This document shows, piece after piece, positions 8,904-16,604 of a stretch of 64,000 nucleotides of DNA (the stretch's first letter is position 1; every line of letters begins with the position of its first letter). The notes beneath the pieces were generated by a model that did not search any database, was not told where the DNA came from, and worked only from the letters and a program-made list of their open reading frames with translations. This DNA is from Acidobacteriota bacterium (GTDB lineage Bacteria > Acidobacteriota > Blastocatellia > Pyrinomonadales > Pyrinomonadaceae). Location: NCBI GenBank assembly GCA_016700175.1, contig CP065003.1, positions 3,110,001 through 3,174,000 on the forward strand, read 5' to 3'. The position numbers and the translations under genes were made by a program.

Positions 8904-9788
8904 TCACTTCTCTATCCACTCGTAGAAGTTCACCGTCGCCGCGATCAGGCGGGCGCGCGGGGTCTCGAGCAGTGCCGCGTGGTCGCCCCCTTTCAACACA
9001 ACCCACTGCTTGTGCGCGTTCGGGAGATCGGAAAACAGGTTTGCGTGCGCTTCCGTTTTAGCAAGCGGATCGAATTCGGCTTGGAGCAGAAGCACCGGGA
9101 CCGACACTTTCTTCCCGTCGAGCTGGTTGTATTCGTGCTGCCGCCTCCAGTCCATTCGGACCGGGTCGGCTTCGAGGGCGTGCCGCACATATTCATCGAT
9201 CGCCTTCCGGCTGATCGATCCGGGCGTTATGAAATCTTCCGCAGCGGCTTTTGCAGTCGTCGGCCTCTTCGGCGGATCTCCCGCGTTGTTGTCTTCCGGT
9301 ACTACAGTGCCGGGCGCCCAGGGGTACCCGAACAGAGTGACGCTGGCCATATGCCCCGGATACTTCTGCGCCGCGAGCTGGCCGAGCATCGAGCCCATCG
9401 ACCATCCCCACAAATGTGTCTTCTCGCCGTTCCTTTTGTACAGCCATTCGAGAACGATCGCGATATCCTTAGCCGATCTGTCCGGCGTGTTCCACCCGGA
9501 AGAGTCGCGGGGCGTCTTGCCGTATCCGCGAGCGTCCATTGCCCACACGCTGTAGCCCATCTTGTTGAAACCGTCCATCAGCGAAAGGTCCTCGCCCTCG
9601 ACCTGCAGGTCGAAATCCGGGAGCGAGCTCCAGGTCCTTCCGTGATGAAGAAGGATGTGGCCTTTCGGGTTCTTCACGGACTTTTCCCAGACGGCGATCG
9701 GATGGCCGTCGGCGTCGACGGTGTGGAGCTTTGGCGCCGCGAAGCTGACCGGCACGAGGAATAGAAGCGACAGGAGTATGAGTTTCAT
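8904..9788 (-). CDS. Exported alpha/beta hydrolase (lysophospholipase-like)
   Basis: Starting at the ATG at 9788, the 294-residue protein opens with a signal peptide (MKLILLSLLFLVPVSFAA) and continues as an alpha/beta hydrolase. The nucleophile elbow is G-W-S130-M-G, the acid lies in QAEFDP and the base in GGDHAALLE. The longer frame from 9824 would put 12 residues in front of the signal peptide and is less likely. The stop is followed immediately by an AGTCTGAGGACTG repeat. The substrate is unknown; family members act on esters or lysolipids. Confidence 0.85.
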   Translation of the reverse strand: MKLILLSLLFLVPVSFAAPKLHTVDADGHPIAVWEKSVKNPKGHILLHHGRTWSSLPDFDLQVEGEDLSLMDGFNKMGYSVWAMDARGYGKTPRDSSGWNTPDRSAKDIAIVLEWLYKRNGEKTHLWGWSMGSMLGQLAAQKYPGHMASVTLFGYPWAPGTVVPEDNNAGDPPKRPTTAKAAAEDFITPGSISRKAIDEYVRHALEADPVRMDWRRQHEYNQLDGKKVSVPVLLLQAEFDPLAKTEAHANLFSDLPNAHKQWVVLKGGDHAALLETPRARLIAATVNFYEWIEK

Positions 9789-9797
9789 GATGATCTT

Positions 9798-9914
9798 TAA
9801 CCACGAAGTAACACGAAATTTCACGAAGAAGAATTAGCCACCGAATCACGGGTCAATGGTCAATGCACATCGATCAATGGCCATTGGTCAATGATCATTG
9901 GCCATTGACCATTG
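9798..9914. repeat. CACGAA and CCATTGA repeat block
   Basis: A CACGAAGTAACACGAAATTTCACG stretch is followed by interlaced CCATTGG/TCAATGA/CCATTGA units that can fold back on themselves. The stop of the M28 gene at 9895 lies inside this block: its last residues, M-V-N-G-Q, are encoded by repeat sequence. Confidence 0.8.
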
Positions 9915-12132
9915 AAGAAGCGCGTTCGATCTCCGCGGCAAAACTCTCGATCACCTTCGCGACCTTCTCGATCTGCTCGGCCGCCAGTTTCCAGTCCCTC
10001 TGCTCGATCGCCTCTCTCACGCCCGGCAATGTCTTCACGCCGTAGCCCGTGTAGAATCCCGGAGCGTAGATCTGGTGTCGGAACCAGTCCCTTCCGGGTA
10101 GCCCTGAAGAGCTGGTCAGCGAGCGCTCCGATCTGAAGAGGATCTCGTCGAGAGATGCACGGACCGATGGCGACAGCGTGAGCGGCCGACCCGCCGCCTC
10201 GTACCTCTTCGCACTTTCTTCCAGCTTCGACAAAGCGTTCTGCAAAGGCGCGAAATTCAGATACGGCACCTCGACTTTCGGCTTCGGAACGACAAACGTC
10301 TCGCGCGGATCTTCGGCCGCCTTCAGCGCTCCGCTTTCGATCAGCCGGTTCATATACTTCGTCTCTTCCCGCATCGAGTCCGCAAGCTTCGTCACCTCCT
10401 TCACGTACTGCCCGACCGTGTCCGCGAAGTTCCCGAACTCGAACGGCAGCACGTCGGCGTTCGCAAGGCGGAGCGTCGTCCGTCCGGCCACCTTCGCAAG
10501 CGTCACGCCGTAGGCGAAATCCGTGTCGCCGAACCGAGTGTAATGGTCGAACGAATCGTAGGCCGAGTGGTAGGAGCCGCCGCCGCTCTCGCCGCCGAAG
10601 CCCATGTTCAGAGACGCTACGCCCAGGTGCTGGAGAAAAGGCGTGTAGTCCGATCCGGACCCGAGCGCGTCTATCCGGAGGTCAGCGCGGCTCGCAACTT
10701 CCTTCCTTGTCTCGGCGTTTCCGTTCACCATCAGCGCCGCCTTGCGCCGCTCCCAGACGCTCATTTTCAACTGCGGGTCCGGGACGTCCTTAGCGACCTG
10801 GTTGACGAACTTCTCCAGCGTGTGCGATCCGCCGACCCCCAGGAACCCGCGTCCGTTCGAATCGGTGTTAATGTAAACCGCGAGCTTCTTGCGCAGCTCT
10901 TCAGCGTGCGTCTCGACCCACTCGACCGACCCGATCAGCCCCGGCTCCTCGGCGTCCCACGCCGCGTAGACGATCGTCCTTTTCGGCTTCCATCCCGTCT
11001 TCGCGAGCTCGCCGACCGCGCGCGCTTCTTCGAGAAGCGCGACCATTCCGCTGATCGGGTCCGCCGCCCCGTTGACCCACGCGTCGTGGTGGTTCCCGCG
11101 CATTATCCACTGATCGGGAAGCTCCGCGCCCTTCATCATCGCGATCACGTTGTACGCAGGCTTGATGTCCCAGTTGAACTCAAGCTTCAGACGTACCTTC
11201 ACATTGCCGGTCCCACCAGTGTGATAAGTGACCGGAAGCCCTCCTCGCCAGCTGGGCGGCGCGACCGGGCCTTCCAGGTTCTTCAAAAGCGGAAGGGCGT
11301 CCGAGTAGGAGATCGGAAGGACCGGGATCTTCATTATCGTGGGAGCTTCCTCGACCTTTAGCCGCTTCGCGTCCGCGACCGCTCCGACGCCGGGCGTCAG
11401 GGGATCGCCGGGATAAAGAGGCATGCCCTGGACGGAGCCCCTCTGCACGCCGTCCTCCCTTCGGTAGGCGCCTTTCGGATAGACGTCGCCCTGGAAATAG
11501 CCGTCATCCCGAGGGTCCGAATAGATGATGCAGCCGATCGCGCCCTTCTCCGCCGCGACCTTCGGCTTGATGCCCCGCCACGAGCCGCCGTATTTCGCGA
11601 TCACGATCTTGCCCTTTACGTCGATCCCGAGCTTTTCCAGCTCCTCGTAATCGTCCGGGATGCCGTAATTCACAAACACCAGATCGCCAGAAACGTCGCC
11701 GTCCGCCGAGTAAGCGTTGTAGCTCGGCAGCTGCTCGGACTTCTGACCCGAGGTCGCGTCTTCCTCCAGAGCCGGCTCGGCGAGCTTCGCCGTGAACTTC
11801 TCAGGAGCGGTCATTTCGAGGAGCCTCGTTTTGGGAGTCGGGAAGAGGATGTCGAACCGCTCGATCCTCGTGTCGTAGCCCCAGGACCTGAAAAGCGACG
11901 CCATGAACTCGGCGTTCGCCTTGCCGTGTTCCGAACCGACGTGATGCGGTCGCGCGGAAAGCCGCTTCATCCAGTCGCGAAGGTTGTCGGCTTTGAGGAC
12001 CGAGTCGAACTTCGATTCGAGCTCCCTCTGCCTTGCGGAGCTTTCCGCGGAGAAGCCCATCAGCGGCGGCGCGGTCTGGGCGGGAACGGAGACAGAAAGG
12101 ATCGCGAGAAGGAGAACGGTTATGGTTTTCAT
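9895..12132 (-). CDS. Exported M28 peptidase, glutamate carboxypeptidase II-like
   Basis: A 745-residue protein with signal peptide MKTITVLLLAILSVSVPAQ. It has a PA domain inserted early (about 130-290), an M28 zinc peptidase core (HHDAWVNGAADP, then WDAEEPGLIGS, then SDYTPF...YHSAYDS supplying metal ligands and the catalytic Glu), and a C-terminal helical dimerisation-type domain. This architecture matches glutamate carboxypeptidase II and related N-acetylated-alpha-linked acidic dipeptidases. It probably trims extracellular peptides. The stop codon is supplied by a CCAATGA repeat. Confidence 0.9.
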   Translation of the reverse strand: MKTITVLLLAILSVSVPAQTAPPLMGFSAESSARQRELESKFDSVLKADNLRDWMKRLSARPHHVGSEHGKANAEFMASLFRSWGYDTRIERFDILFPTPKTRLLEMTAPEKFTAKLAEPALEEDATSGQKSEQLPSYNAYSADGDVSGDLVFVNYGIPDDYEELEKLGIDVKGKIVIAKYGGSWRGIKPKVAAEKGAIGCIIYSDPRDDGYFQGDVYPKGAYRREDGVQRGSVQGMPLYPGDPLTPGVGAVADAKRLKVEEAPTIMKIPVLPISYSDALPLLKNLEGPVAPPSWRGGLPVTYHTGGTGNVKVRLKLEFNWDIKPAYNVIAMMKGAELPDQWIMRGNHHDAWVNGAADPISGMVALLEEARAVGELAKTGWKPKRTIVYAAWDAEEPGLIGSVEWVETHAEELRKKLAVYINTDSNGRGFLGVGGSHTLEKFVNQVAKDVPDPQLKMSVWERRKAALMVNGNAETRKEVASRADLRIDALGSGSDYTPFLQHLGVASLNMGFGGESGGGSYHSAYDSFDHYTRFGDTDFAYGVTLAKVAGRTTLRLANADVLPFEFGNFADTVGQYVKEVTKLADSMREETKYMNRLIESGALKAAEDPRETFVVPKPKVEVPYLNFAPLQNALSKLEESAKRYEAAGRPLTLSPSVRASLDEILFRSERSLTSSSGLPGRDWFRHQIYAPGFYTGYGVKTLPGVREAIEQRDWKLAAEQIEKVAKVIESFAAEIERASSMVNGQ

Positions 12133-12195
12133 GGAAGTGATTTATCACTTCGGGGGCGCTGGTTCAACAGAGGGAGGAAATGGAGGGGAAAAGAA

Positions 12196-12282
12196 AGGAC
12201 ACGGATGAACACAGATGTTTCAATGATATTCGTCCGGCAACGGTTTCAGTTATCCGCTCCGATCCGTGTTCATCTGTGTCCT
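12196..12282. repeat. Inverted repeat, GGACACGGATGAACACAGATG family
   Basis: The arm at 12196-12216 and its complement at 12262-12282 (GATCCGTGTTCATCTGTGTCC) flank a 45-bp spacer. It sits in the 397-bp interval between two exported peptidase genes and would fold as a strong hairpin. Confidence 0.8.
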
Positions 12283-12387
12283 ATTGACCTACGCCCGAAA
12301 TATCCAAAAAGGAAGCCACGCAATCGCTGCGCGATGCGCGGATCTACGTCGATGCAAACCGTGGACTGCGCCCTGCGGACAAGAAGA

Positions 12388-12534
12388 AGTGCTGAGAAAA
12401 AAGGACTGAGTACTGAGATAGATGCTTGACGGTCTTTCCTCATTCAACATTCTTCCTCAGTGCTCGGCAGTAGCCCTCCCTGACGGTCGGGCTTCGGACA
12501 CTCAGTCCTCAGTACTCATCTCTCAGTACTTATT
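12388..12534. repeat. Facing ACTGAGTACTGAG / CTCAGTACTCA arrays
   Basis: AAGTGCTGAG...GGACTGAGTACTGAG at 12388-12420 faces CTCAGTCCTCAGTACTCATC at 12500-12534, with a GCCCTCCCTGACGGTC unit inside the loop. The block abuts the stop of the P1 peptidase gene. Confidence 0.75.
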
Positions 12535-13675
12535 TCGCGATCCGATTGTATTTCCTCAGAATCTCTTTCAGGCGAGCGTGGGGCAGGGCGTAAAACGTGT
12601 TGCCGTTGATCCCTTTCATGTCGCGGGCGGCGACAAGCGCGTTCACGATCGCTTCTTCCGTCGATTCCACCGTTGCGCGGAAGACCGGGTCAAGTACCGA
12701 CTTGTCCAGCGAAGGCTCCTTCGAGATCTTCGTCTTCTCATCCCATTCGCCCCTCGCGGTCGAAAACGCGATAAAGATGTCGCCCGACGTATTGTTCCCG
12801 ATCGAGCCCGTCCGCGCCACACCGAGCGTCACGCGCTTCGCGATCAGCCTCAACTGTTGGGGCGAAAGCGGAGCGTCCGTTCCGACGATCGCGATTATCG
12901 ATCCGTCCTGCTCGGACGGGATACTCGGCTCAAGATCCGTGATCTCCTTCCCGACCGGAACGCCGGCGATCGTCAGATCGGGCCGGCGTCCGAAGTTCGC
13001 CTGAACAAGCACGCCTAGCGTGTACGTCACGCCTGCTATCTCGAAAACACGCGACGCGGTGCCGGTCCCTCCCTTGAACCAGTAGCAGACCATTCCCGTT
13101 CCGCCTCCGACATTGCCTTCCGCGATCGAGCCGCCCTTCGCCGATTCGATAGCCTCGAATACGTGCTCGCGCTTTACGTGAAGGCCCTGGATGTCGTTCA
13201 GCCCGCCGTCCCAGGTCTCGCCGACGATCGGCAGTCCGAACGCGAAATCGAACGGGTCGTTCTTGTCGCCGAACTGCCGGAAGTTCCACTCGCCGATCGC
13301 GTCGCGGACGATGCCTACGCTCGCGGTGTTCGTGATGCCGATCGGGCCGCTTCCCCGGCCGAAGTCCTCGAGATAAGGAAGGCCGGTCGTTTCGCCGTCG
13401 CCGTTGAAGATGAAATAGTTCGCGGCGTACGAACTGCGGGAGGCCTTGCCCCTCGGGAAGACGACGGTCACGCCTGTTCGCACGGGGCCCTCGCGGGGCT
13501 TCCACTTTCCCTCGCCGCGGATGATGGTCGAGAATCCGACCTCGACGCCGGGAACGTCTGTGATCGAGTTATGCGTCCCGGGTGTTCCGTCGAATGGGAC
13601 GCCGAGGTCGCGGGCCCTCTGTGCGGGGACGGAAACGGTGAGGAGCGCGAGAAGGAGGACGGTGATGATTTTCAT
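12530..13675 (-). CDS. Exported P1 family peptidase (DmpA/L-aminopeptidase-type)
   Basis: A 381-residue Ntn-type hydrolase with signal peptide MKIITVLLLALLTVSVPAQ. The family auto-cleaves before a catalytic serine; here the candidate is G258-S259 in SEQDGSIIAIVGTDAPLS, equivalent to DmpA Gly249-Ser250. Conserved N-terminal ITDVPGVEVGFSTI and NTASVGIVRDAI segments support the assignment. Its signal-peptide DNA is about 80% identical to that of the upstream M28 gene, although the mature proteins are unrelated. Confidence 0.9.
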   Translation of the reverse strand: MKIITVLLLALLTVSVPAQRARDLGVPFDGTPGTHNSITDVPGVEVGFSTIIRGEGKWKPREGPVRTGVTVVFPRGKASRSSYAANYFIFNGDGETTGLPYLEDFGRGSGPIGITNTASVGIVRDAIGEWNFRQFGDKNDPFDFAFGLPIVGETWDGGLNDIQGLHVKREHVFEAIESAKGGSIAEGNVGGGTGMVCYWFKGGTGTASRVFEIAGVTYTLGVLVQANFGRRPDLTIAGVPVGKEITDLEPSIPSEQDGSIIAIVGTDAPLSPQQLRLIAKRVTLGVARTGSIGNNTSGDIFIAFSTARGEWDEKTKISKEPSLDKSVLDPVFRATVESTEEAIVNALVAARDMKGINGNTFYALPHARLKEILRKYNRIAK

Positions 13676-13714
13676 GAGAGAGGTTTATCACTTCTTGCAG
13701 GGTGCATTCAAGAT

Positions 13715-13860
13715 GGACTGGAGCGCAGGCGGCCTCGCCTGCGGACGTCGCGAATGCGGCGTAGGCTGTTCGCTAGGGACCCGTTCGCGCTGCGCGCTCA
13801 ATGCGGGCGAGCCGCCCGCGCTCCAGTCCGGGCCGCCTGCGCTCCAGTCGCGCTCCGGTC
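13715..13860. repeat. REP-like units upstream of RAYT 1
   Basis: GACTGGAGCGCAGGCGG followed by CCTCGCCTGCGG forms the stem GCAGGCG..CGCCTGC with a 5' GGAG foot, the layout of REP elements recognised by RAYT transposases. The opposite orientation follows (GGGCGAGCCGCCCGCGCTCC, then GCCGCCTGCGCTCCAGTC), giving a facing pair about 30 bp before the RAYT start. Confidence 0.85.
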
Positions 13861-13888
13861 CCATTGACCTCCGCGATAGAATACTTAA

Positions 13889-14506
13889 ATGGCCGTCGAC
13901 TATCGGTTCCAGCCGAAGGGCCTCAAATCAAACCTCGGCTGGTACGACAGGGGCTATATTCCTCACTTTGAAGGCGGCGAGATAGCCCAGTTCCTCACAT
14001 ACAGACTTGCAGACTCGATGCCTGCGAATGTACTTGACCGGTGGCGGAAAGAGCTGGATTCCGGTTCGGAAGCAGACGATACCCGGTTCCGTAAACGCGT
14101 GGAATTGTACCTCGACCGCGGGCACGGAGAGTGTTGGTTGCGTGACCCACGAATCGCCGAATTGGTCGAAGACAACTTGCTGTTTCACGACGGCAAGAAG
14201 TACGACCTGAAGTCCTGGGTCGTGATGCCTAATCATGTGCACGTGCTTCTCACTCCCCTGAAAGATGTCGAACTTGGATCGATAGCACATTCGCTCAAGT
14301 CCTACGTAGCTCACAGGGCGAACCGGATCCTAGGACGTCAAGGCAGATTCTGGCAGCCGGAGGTCTTCGATCGGTACATCCGAAATCAGAGGCACTTTGC
14401 GAACGTGATCAGGTATATCGAGAGAAACCCTGTGAAGGCTCACTTGTGCCATGAACCTTCCGATTGGAGATATTCGAGCGCGTACTGGAAGAAGTTAGCT
14501 AAATGA
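13889..14506 (+). CDS. REP-associated tyrosine transposase (RAYT 1, Y1/HUH type)
   Basis: A 205-residue Y1 transposase. The HUH metal motif is MPNH116-V-H118, and the nucleophile is probably Tyr176 in the conserved VIRY-IERNPVKA helix. Members nick single-stranded REP hairpins and are thought to spread them. It is flanked on both sides by GGAG-footed GCAGGCG..CGCCTGC repeats (13715-13860 and 14505-14654), and the stop TGA overlaps the head (GATTGGAGC) of the downstream repeat. It differs clearly from RAYT 2 at 26975, so the window carries two separate RAYT/REP pairs. Confidence 0.93.
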   Translation: MAVDYRFQPKGLKSNLGWYDRGYIPHFEGGEIAQFLTYRLADSMPANVLDRWRKELDSGSEADDTRFRKRVELYLDRGHGECWLRDPRIAELVEDNLLFHDGKKYDLKSWVVMPNHVHVLLTPLKDVELGSIAHSLKSYVAHRANRILGRQGRFWQPEVFDRYIRNQRHFANVIRYIERNPVKAHLCHEPSDWRYSSAYWKKLAK

Positions 14507-14654
14507 TTGGAGCGCAGTCGGCTCGCCTGTGAAGGTCGGACTGGAGCGCAGGCGGCCTCGCCTGCGAAGGTCGTTTGCTGAAGGCCGTTCGCGCTGCGCG
14601 CTCAATGCGGGCGAGCCGCCCGCGCTCCAGTCCGGGCCGCCCGCGCTCCAGTCA
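14505..14654. repeat. REP-like units downstream of RAYT 1
   Basis: GATTGGAGCGCAGTCGG and GACTGGAGCGCAGGCGG units are followed by inverted GGGCGAGCCGCCCGCGCTCC copies, mirroring the upstream cluster. They end 3 bp past the stop of the next, convergent gene (14657). Confidence 0.85.
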
Positions 14655-14656
14655 TT

Positions 14657-15307
14657 TCAATGCGCCGCGGCTTCTTTCTCGATCACCGGCAGAAGCGTGT
14701 ACGGGATGTGGCCTTCGACGTTTTCCGGGATCGAGACGGTAAGCCTGGGCATCGCCAGGAGGATCAGCCTTCGGAAGCCGCTCTGCGATGCGCGTGTCAG
14801 AAGGTCTTCCAGCATTTCCAGCTTCACCTCGTATTCCGAGAACCTCCAGACGATCACCGGAAACTCGCCGATCTTCGAATCGAAGCTGAAATCACCGACC
14901 ACGCCGGGATCGTAGGGCAGGCCGTGCATCGAAAGGCAGCGGCGGACGAATTCCTGGGTTTCTAGGCTGAACGCCGAATCCGTGCCCTTGCCGATCGAAT
15001 GGACCGGAAGCGAGAACGAGTTCTCGTAATGCGCCATCAACGAGTTCATCTCGTCGTACAGGCGGCTTTCCCGGAGGCGCGTGAAAAGATCGAACAGTAT
15101 CCGCCGCCGCTCGCCGACCTGAAATTCGCAGAAGTCCTGGTCACCGTAGCGGTAATTGATCACCGCGATCTCCTCTTCGTTCAGAAACAGCGAGATCGCG
15201 TCCTCGAAGTCCTCCCACATGTTGCGCGGGTAGAAATCGATGTCCTCTATTAAGAGCAGATCGCGCAGGAGGTCCAGGATGCGTATGTTCGCGGCAAGTT
15301 CCGGCAT
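14657..15307 (-). CDS. Conserved-looking hypothetical protein
   Basis: A 216-residue soluble, acidic protein with good coding character: long frame, plausible ATG, and codon use like its neighbours. Leucine-rich helices at the N terminus (IRILDLLRDLLLIEDIDF) are followed by a mixed region with MAMPRLTVSIPENVEG near the end. I recognise no family or motif. Its stop lies 3 bp from a REP head. Confidence 0.6.
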   Translation of the reverse strand: MPELAANIRILDLLRDLLLIEDIDFYPRNMWEDFEDAISLFLNEEEIAVINYRYGDQDFCEFQVGERRRILFDLFTRLRESRLYDEMNSLMAHYENSFSLPVHSIGKGTDSAFSLETQEFVRRCLSMHGLPYDPGVVGDFSFDSKIGEFPVIVWRFSEYEVKLEMLEDLLTRASQSGFRRLILLAMPRLTVSIPENVEGHIPYTLLPVIEKEAAAH

Positions 15308-15425
15308 CGTGTCGTTTGGGCTGTCCTCCGAGAATAGATCAGTGCCAACTCCAAGTAAAGAACTTCTGAGTTCTGCCGAACAGAAAGATCACCACAGAGA
15401 GCCAAGAGAGAATATCAAAGAGTCT

Positions 15426-15567
15426 CAACGCAAAGGACGCCAAGGTCGCAACGGCCTAATGGCTGTTTCTCATGTCCAACGGTTTTGGGTTCATCGAATA
15501 TTGGGCGATGTTGAACAAAAAGAACAGGCAATTAGTTCCTTTGCGACCTTGGCGACCTTTGCGTTCA
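15426..15567. repeat. Inverted repeat, CAACGCAAAGG / GCGACCTTGGCG family
   Basis: CTCAACGCAAAGGACGCCAA at 15426-15445 (continuing GGTCGC) pairs imperfectly with TTTGCGACCTTGGCGACCTTTGCGTT at 15539-15566, about 90 bp away. The same words form pairs at 23262-23394, 60604-60746 and 63808-63950. It occupies part of the 583-bp gap 15308-15890. Confidence 0.75.
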
Positions 15568-15585
15568 ATCATCCGAAGCTTTCCG

Positions 15586-15708
15586 TTTGTGGAAATGGTG
15601 TTGATAATTCTGTGGAAATCGAAATCCGGAAACACGCTTAACTCGCTCAACTCAGACAACTTGGAGCTCTATCCACTTGTGGAAATATTCGGTACGCGGT
15701 TTTCCACA
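15586..15708. promoter_or_regulatory. Cluster of four DnaA-box-like TTTCCACA motifs
   Basis: TGTGGAAA or its complement occurs at 15586-15595, 15611-15618, 15678-15686 and 15700-15708 (TTTTCCACA), within 123 bp of noncoding sequence. These resemble DnaA boxes (TTATCCACA/TTTTCCACA). There is no origin gene context, so titration or regulatory sites are more likely than an origin. Confidence 0.35.
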
Positions 15709-15718
15709 TGTGAAAAAG

Positions 15719-15883
15719 AAGCCACGGATTACACGAATTTCACGAATCAGGAAGAAGCCACGGATTGCACGAATTTCACGAATCAGGAAGAAGCCACGGA
15801 TTGCACGAATTTCACGGATTAGGGGAGATTGCTTCGAAAGTTGTATTCTTCCGATTCGTGCAATTCGTGTAATTGGTGGCTCA
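15719..15883. repeat. 36-bp tandem units with facing arm, CACGAAT family
   Basis: Three copies of a unit beginning GCCACGGATT(A/G)CACGAA lie at 15721, 15757 and 15793 (period 36). Their complement GATTCGTGCAATTCGTGTAA follows at about 15853-15873, so any one repeat can pair with the single arm. The block ends just before the secreted nuclease gene. Confidence 0.85.
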
Positions 15884-15890
15884 TTTTCTT

Positions 15891-16460
15891 ATGCGCATAC
15901 TGACTCCGATCCTTCTTGTCCTGCTCTTTTCCGCGTGTTCGCAGACTCCCGAGCGCAGGCCGGGCGACACCGTCTATCCGTCGCCTTCCGCAGCTCCTTC
16001 CGCCGAAGCGGAGGCCAAAGCGAACGCCGAGGTCGTCGGCGTCAACGACGGCGACACGATAGCCGTCCGGTTTCTCGATTCGGGCGAGCAGATGAAGGTC
16101 CGGCTCGCGACGATCGATGCCCCCGAGCAGGGCCAGCCGTTCGGCGCTCAGGCGAAGAAGTCGCTTTCGGATTTGGTCTTCGGCAAGCGCGTGAGAATAG
16201 TTGAGGTCGATCGCGACCGGTACGGCCGGATCGTCGGCGAGGTGTTCGACGGGAACCTGAACGTGAACGTGGAGCAGATCCGACGAGGATTCGCGTGGCA
16301 CTTCAAGGAATACCAGCGCCAGCAGACGCCGGAAATGCGAAGCATCTATTCACGCGCCGAGGACGCGGCGAAACAGTCGCGAAACGGGCTCTGGCGCGAG
16401 CAGAACCCTGTGCCGCCGTGGATGTGGCGGAAGGAAAGGGAATCCACAAGTAAAACTTAA
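15891..16460 (+). CDS. Thermonuclease-family lipoprotein (SNase-like)
   Basis: From the ATG at 15891 the 189-residue protein opens with a lipoprotein signal (MRILTPILLVLLFSAC, lipobox Cys16) and a Pro/Ala/Ser-rich linker. A staphylococcal-nuclease fold follows: NDGDT, VRLATIDAPE, then DRYGRIVGEVF, where Asp, Arg and Glu build the Ca-dependent site. It probably degrades extracellular DNA while tethered to the membrane. The longer frame from 15873 begins in repeat sequence and is rejected. Confidence 0.88.
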   Translation: MRILTPILLVLLFSACSQTPERRPGDTVYPSPSAAPSAEAEAKANAEVVGVNDGDTIAVRFLDSGEQMKVRLATIDAPEQGQPFGAQAKKSLSDLVFGKRVRIVEVDRDRYGRIVGEVFDGNLNVNVEQIRRGFAWHFKEYQRQQTPEMRSIYSRAEDAAKQSRNGLWREQNPVPPWMWRKERESTSKT

Positions 16461-16604
16461 AAAGTAAAAAAGCGAGGTTTGATATAATTCCGCGGATTTA
16501 GGAACTGCCGGTCTGGATTTAAATCCGTGTTTGGAACGTCTTTTTGATCATGGGGAGAAGCGTGGCCCCACTGCTCACAGCTCACTGCTTACCGCTCACC
16601 GACT

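Noticed and set aside
8524..9006. Arg/Leu-rich frame RRLGLERRRLGLE
   Set aside because: It is the 21-bp REP tandem read in one frame and overlaps the alpha/beta hydrolase gene.
15586..15708. Replication origin
   Set aside because: DnaA-like motifs are present, but there is no dnaA, dnaN, rpmH or gidA neighbourhood, no clear AT-rich unwinding region, and a similar cluster exists 20 kb away.
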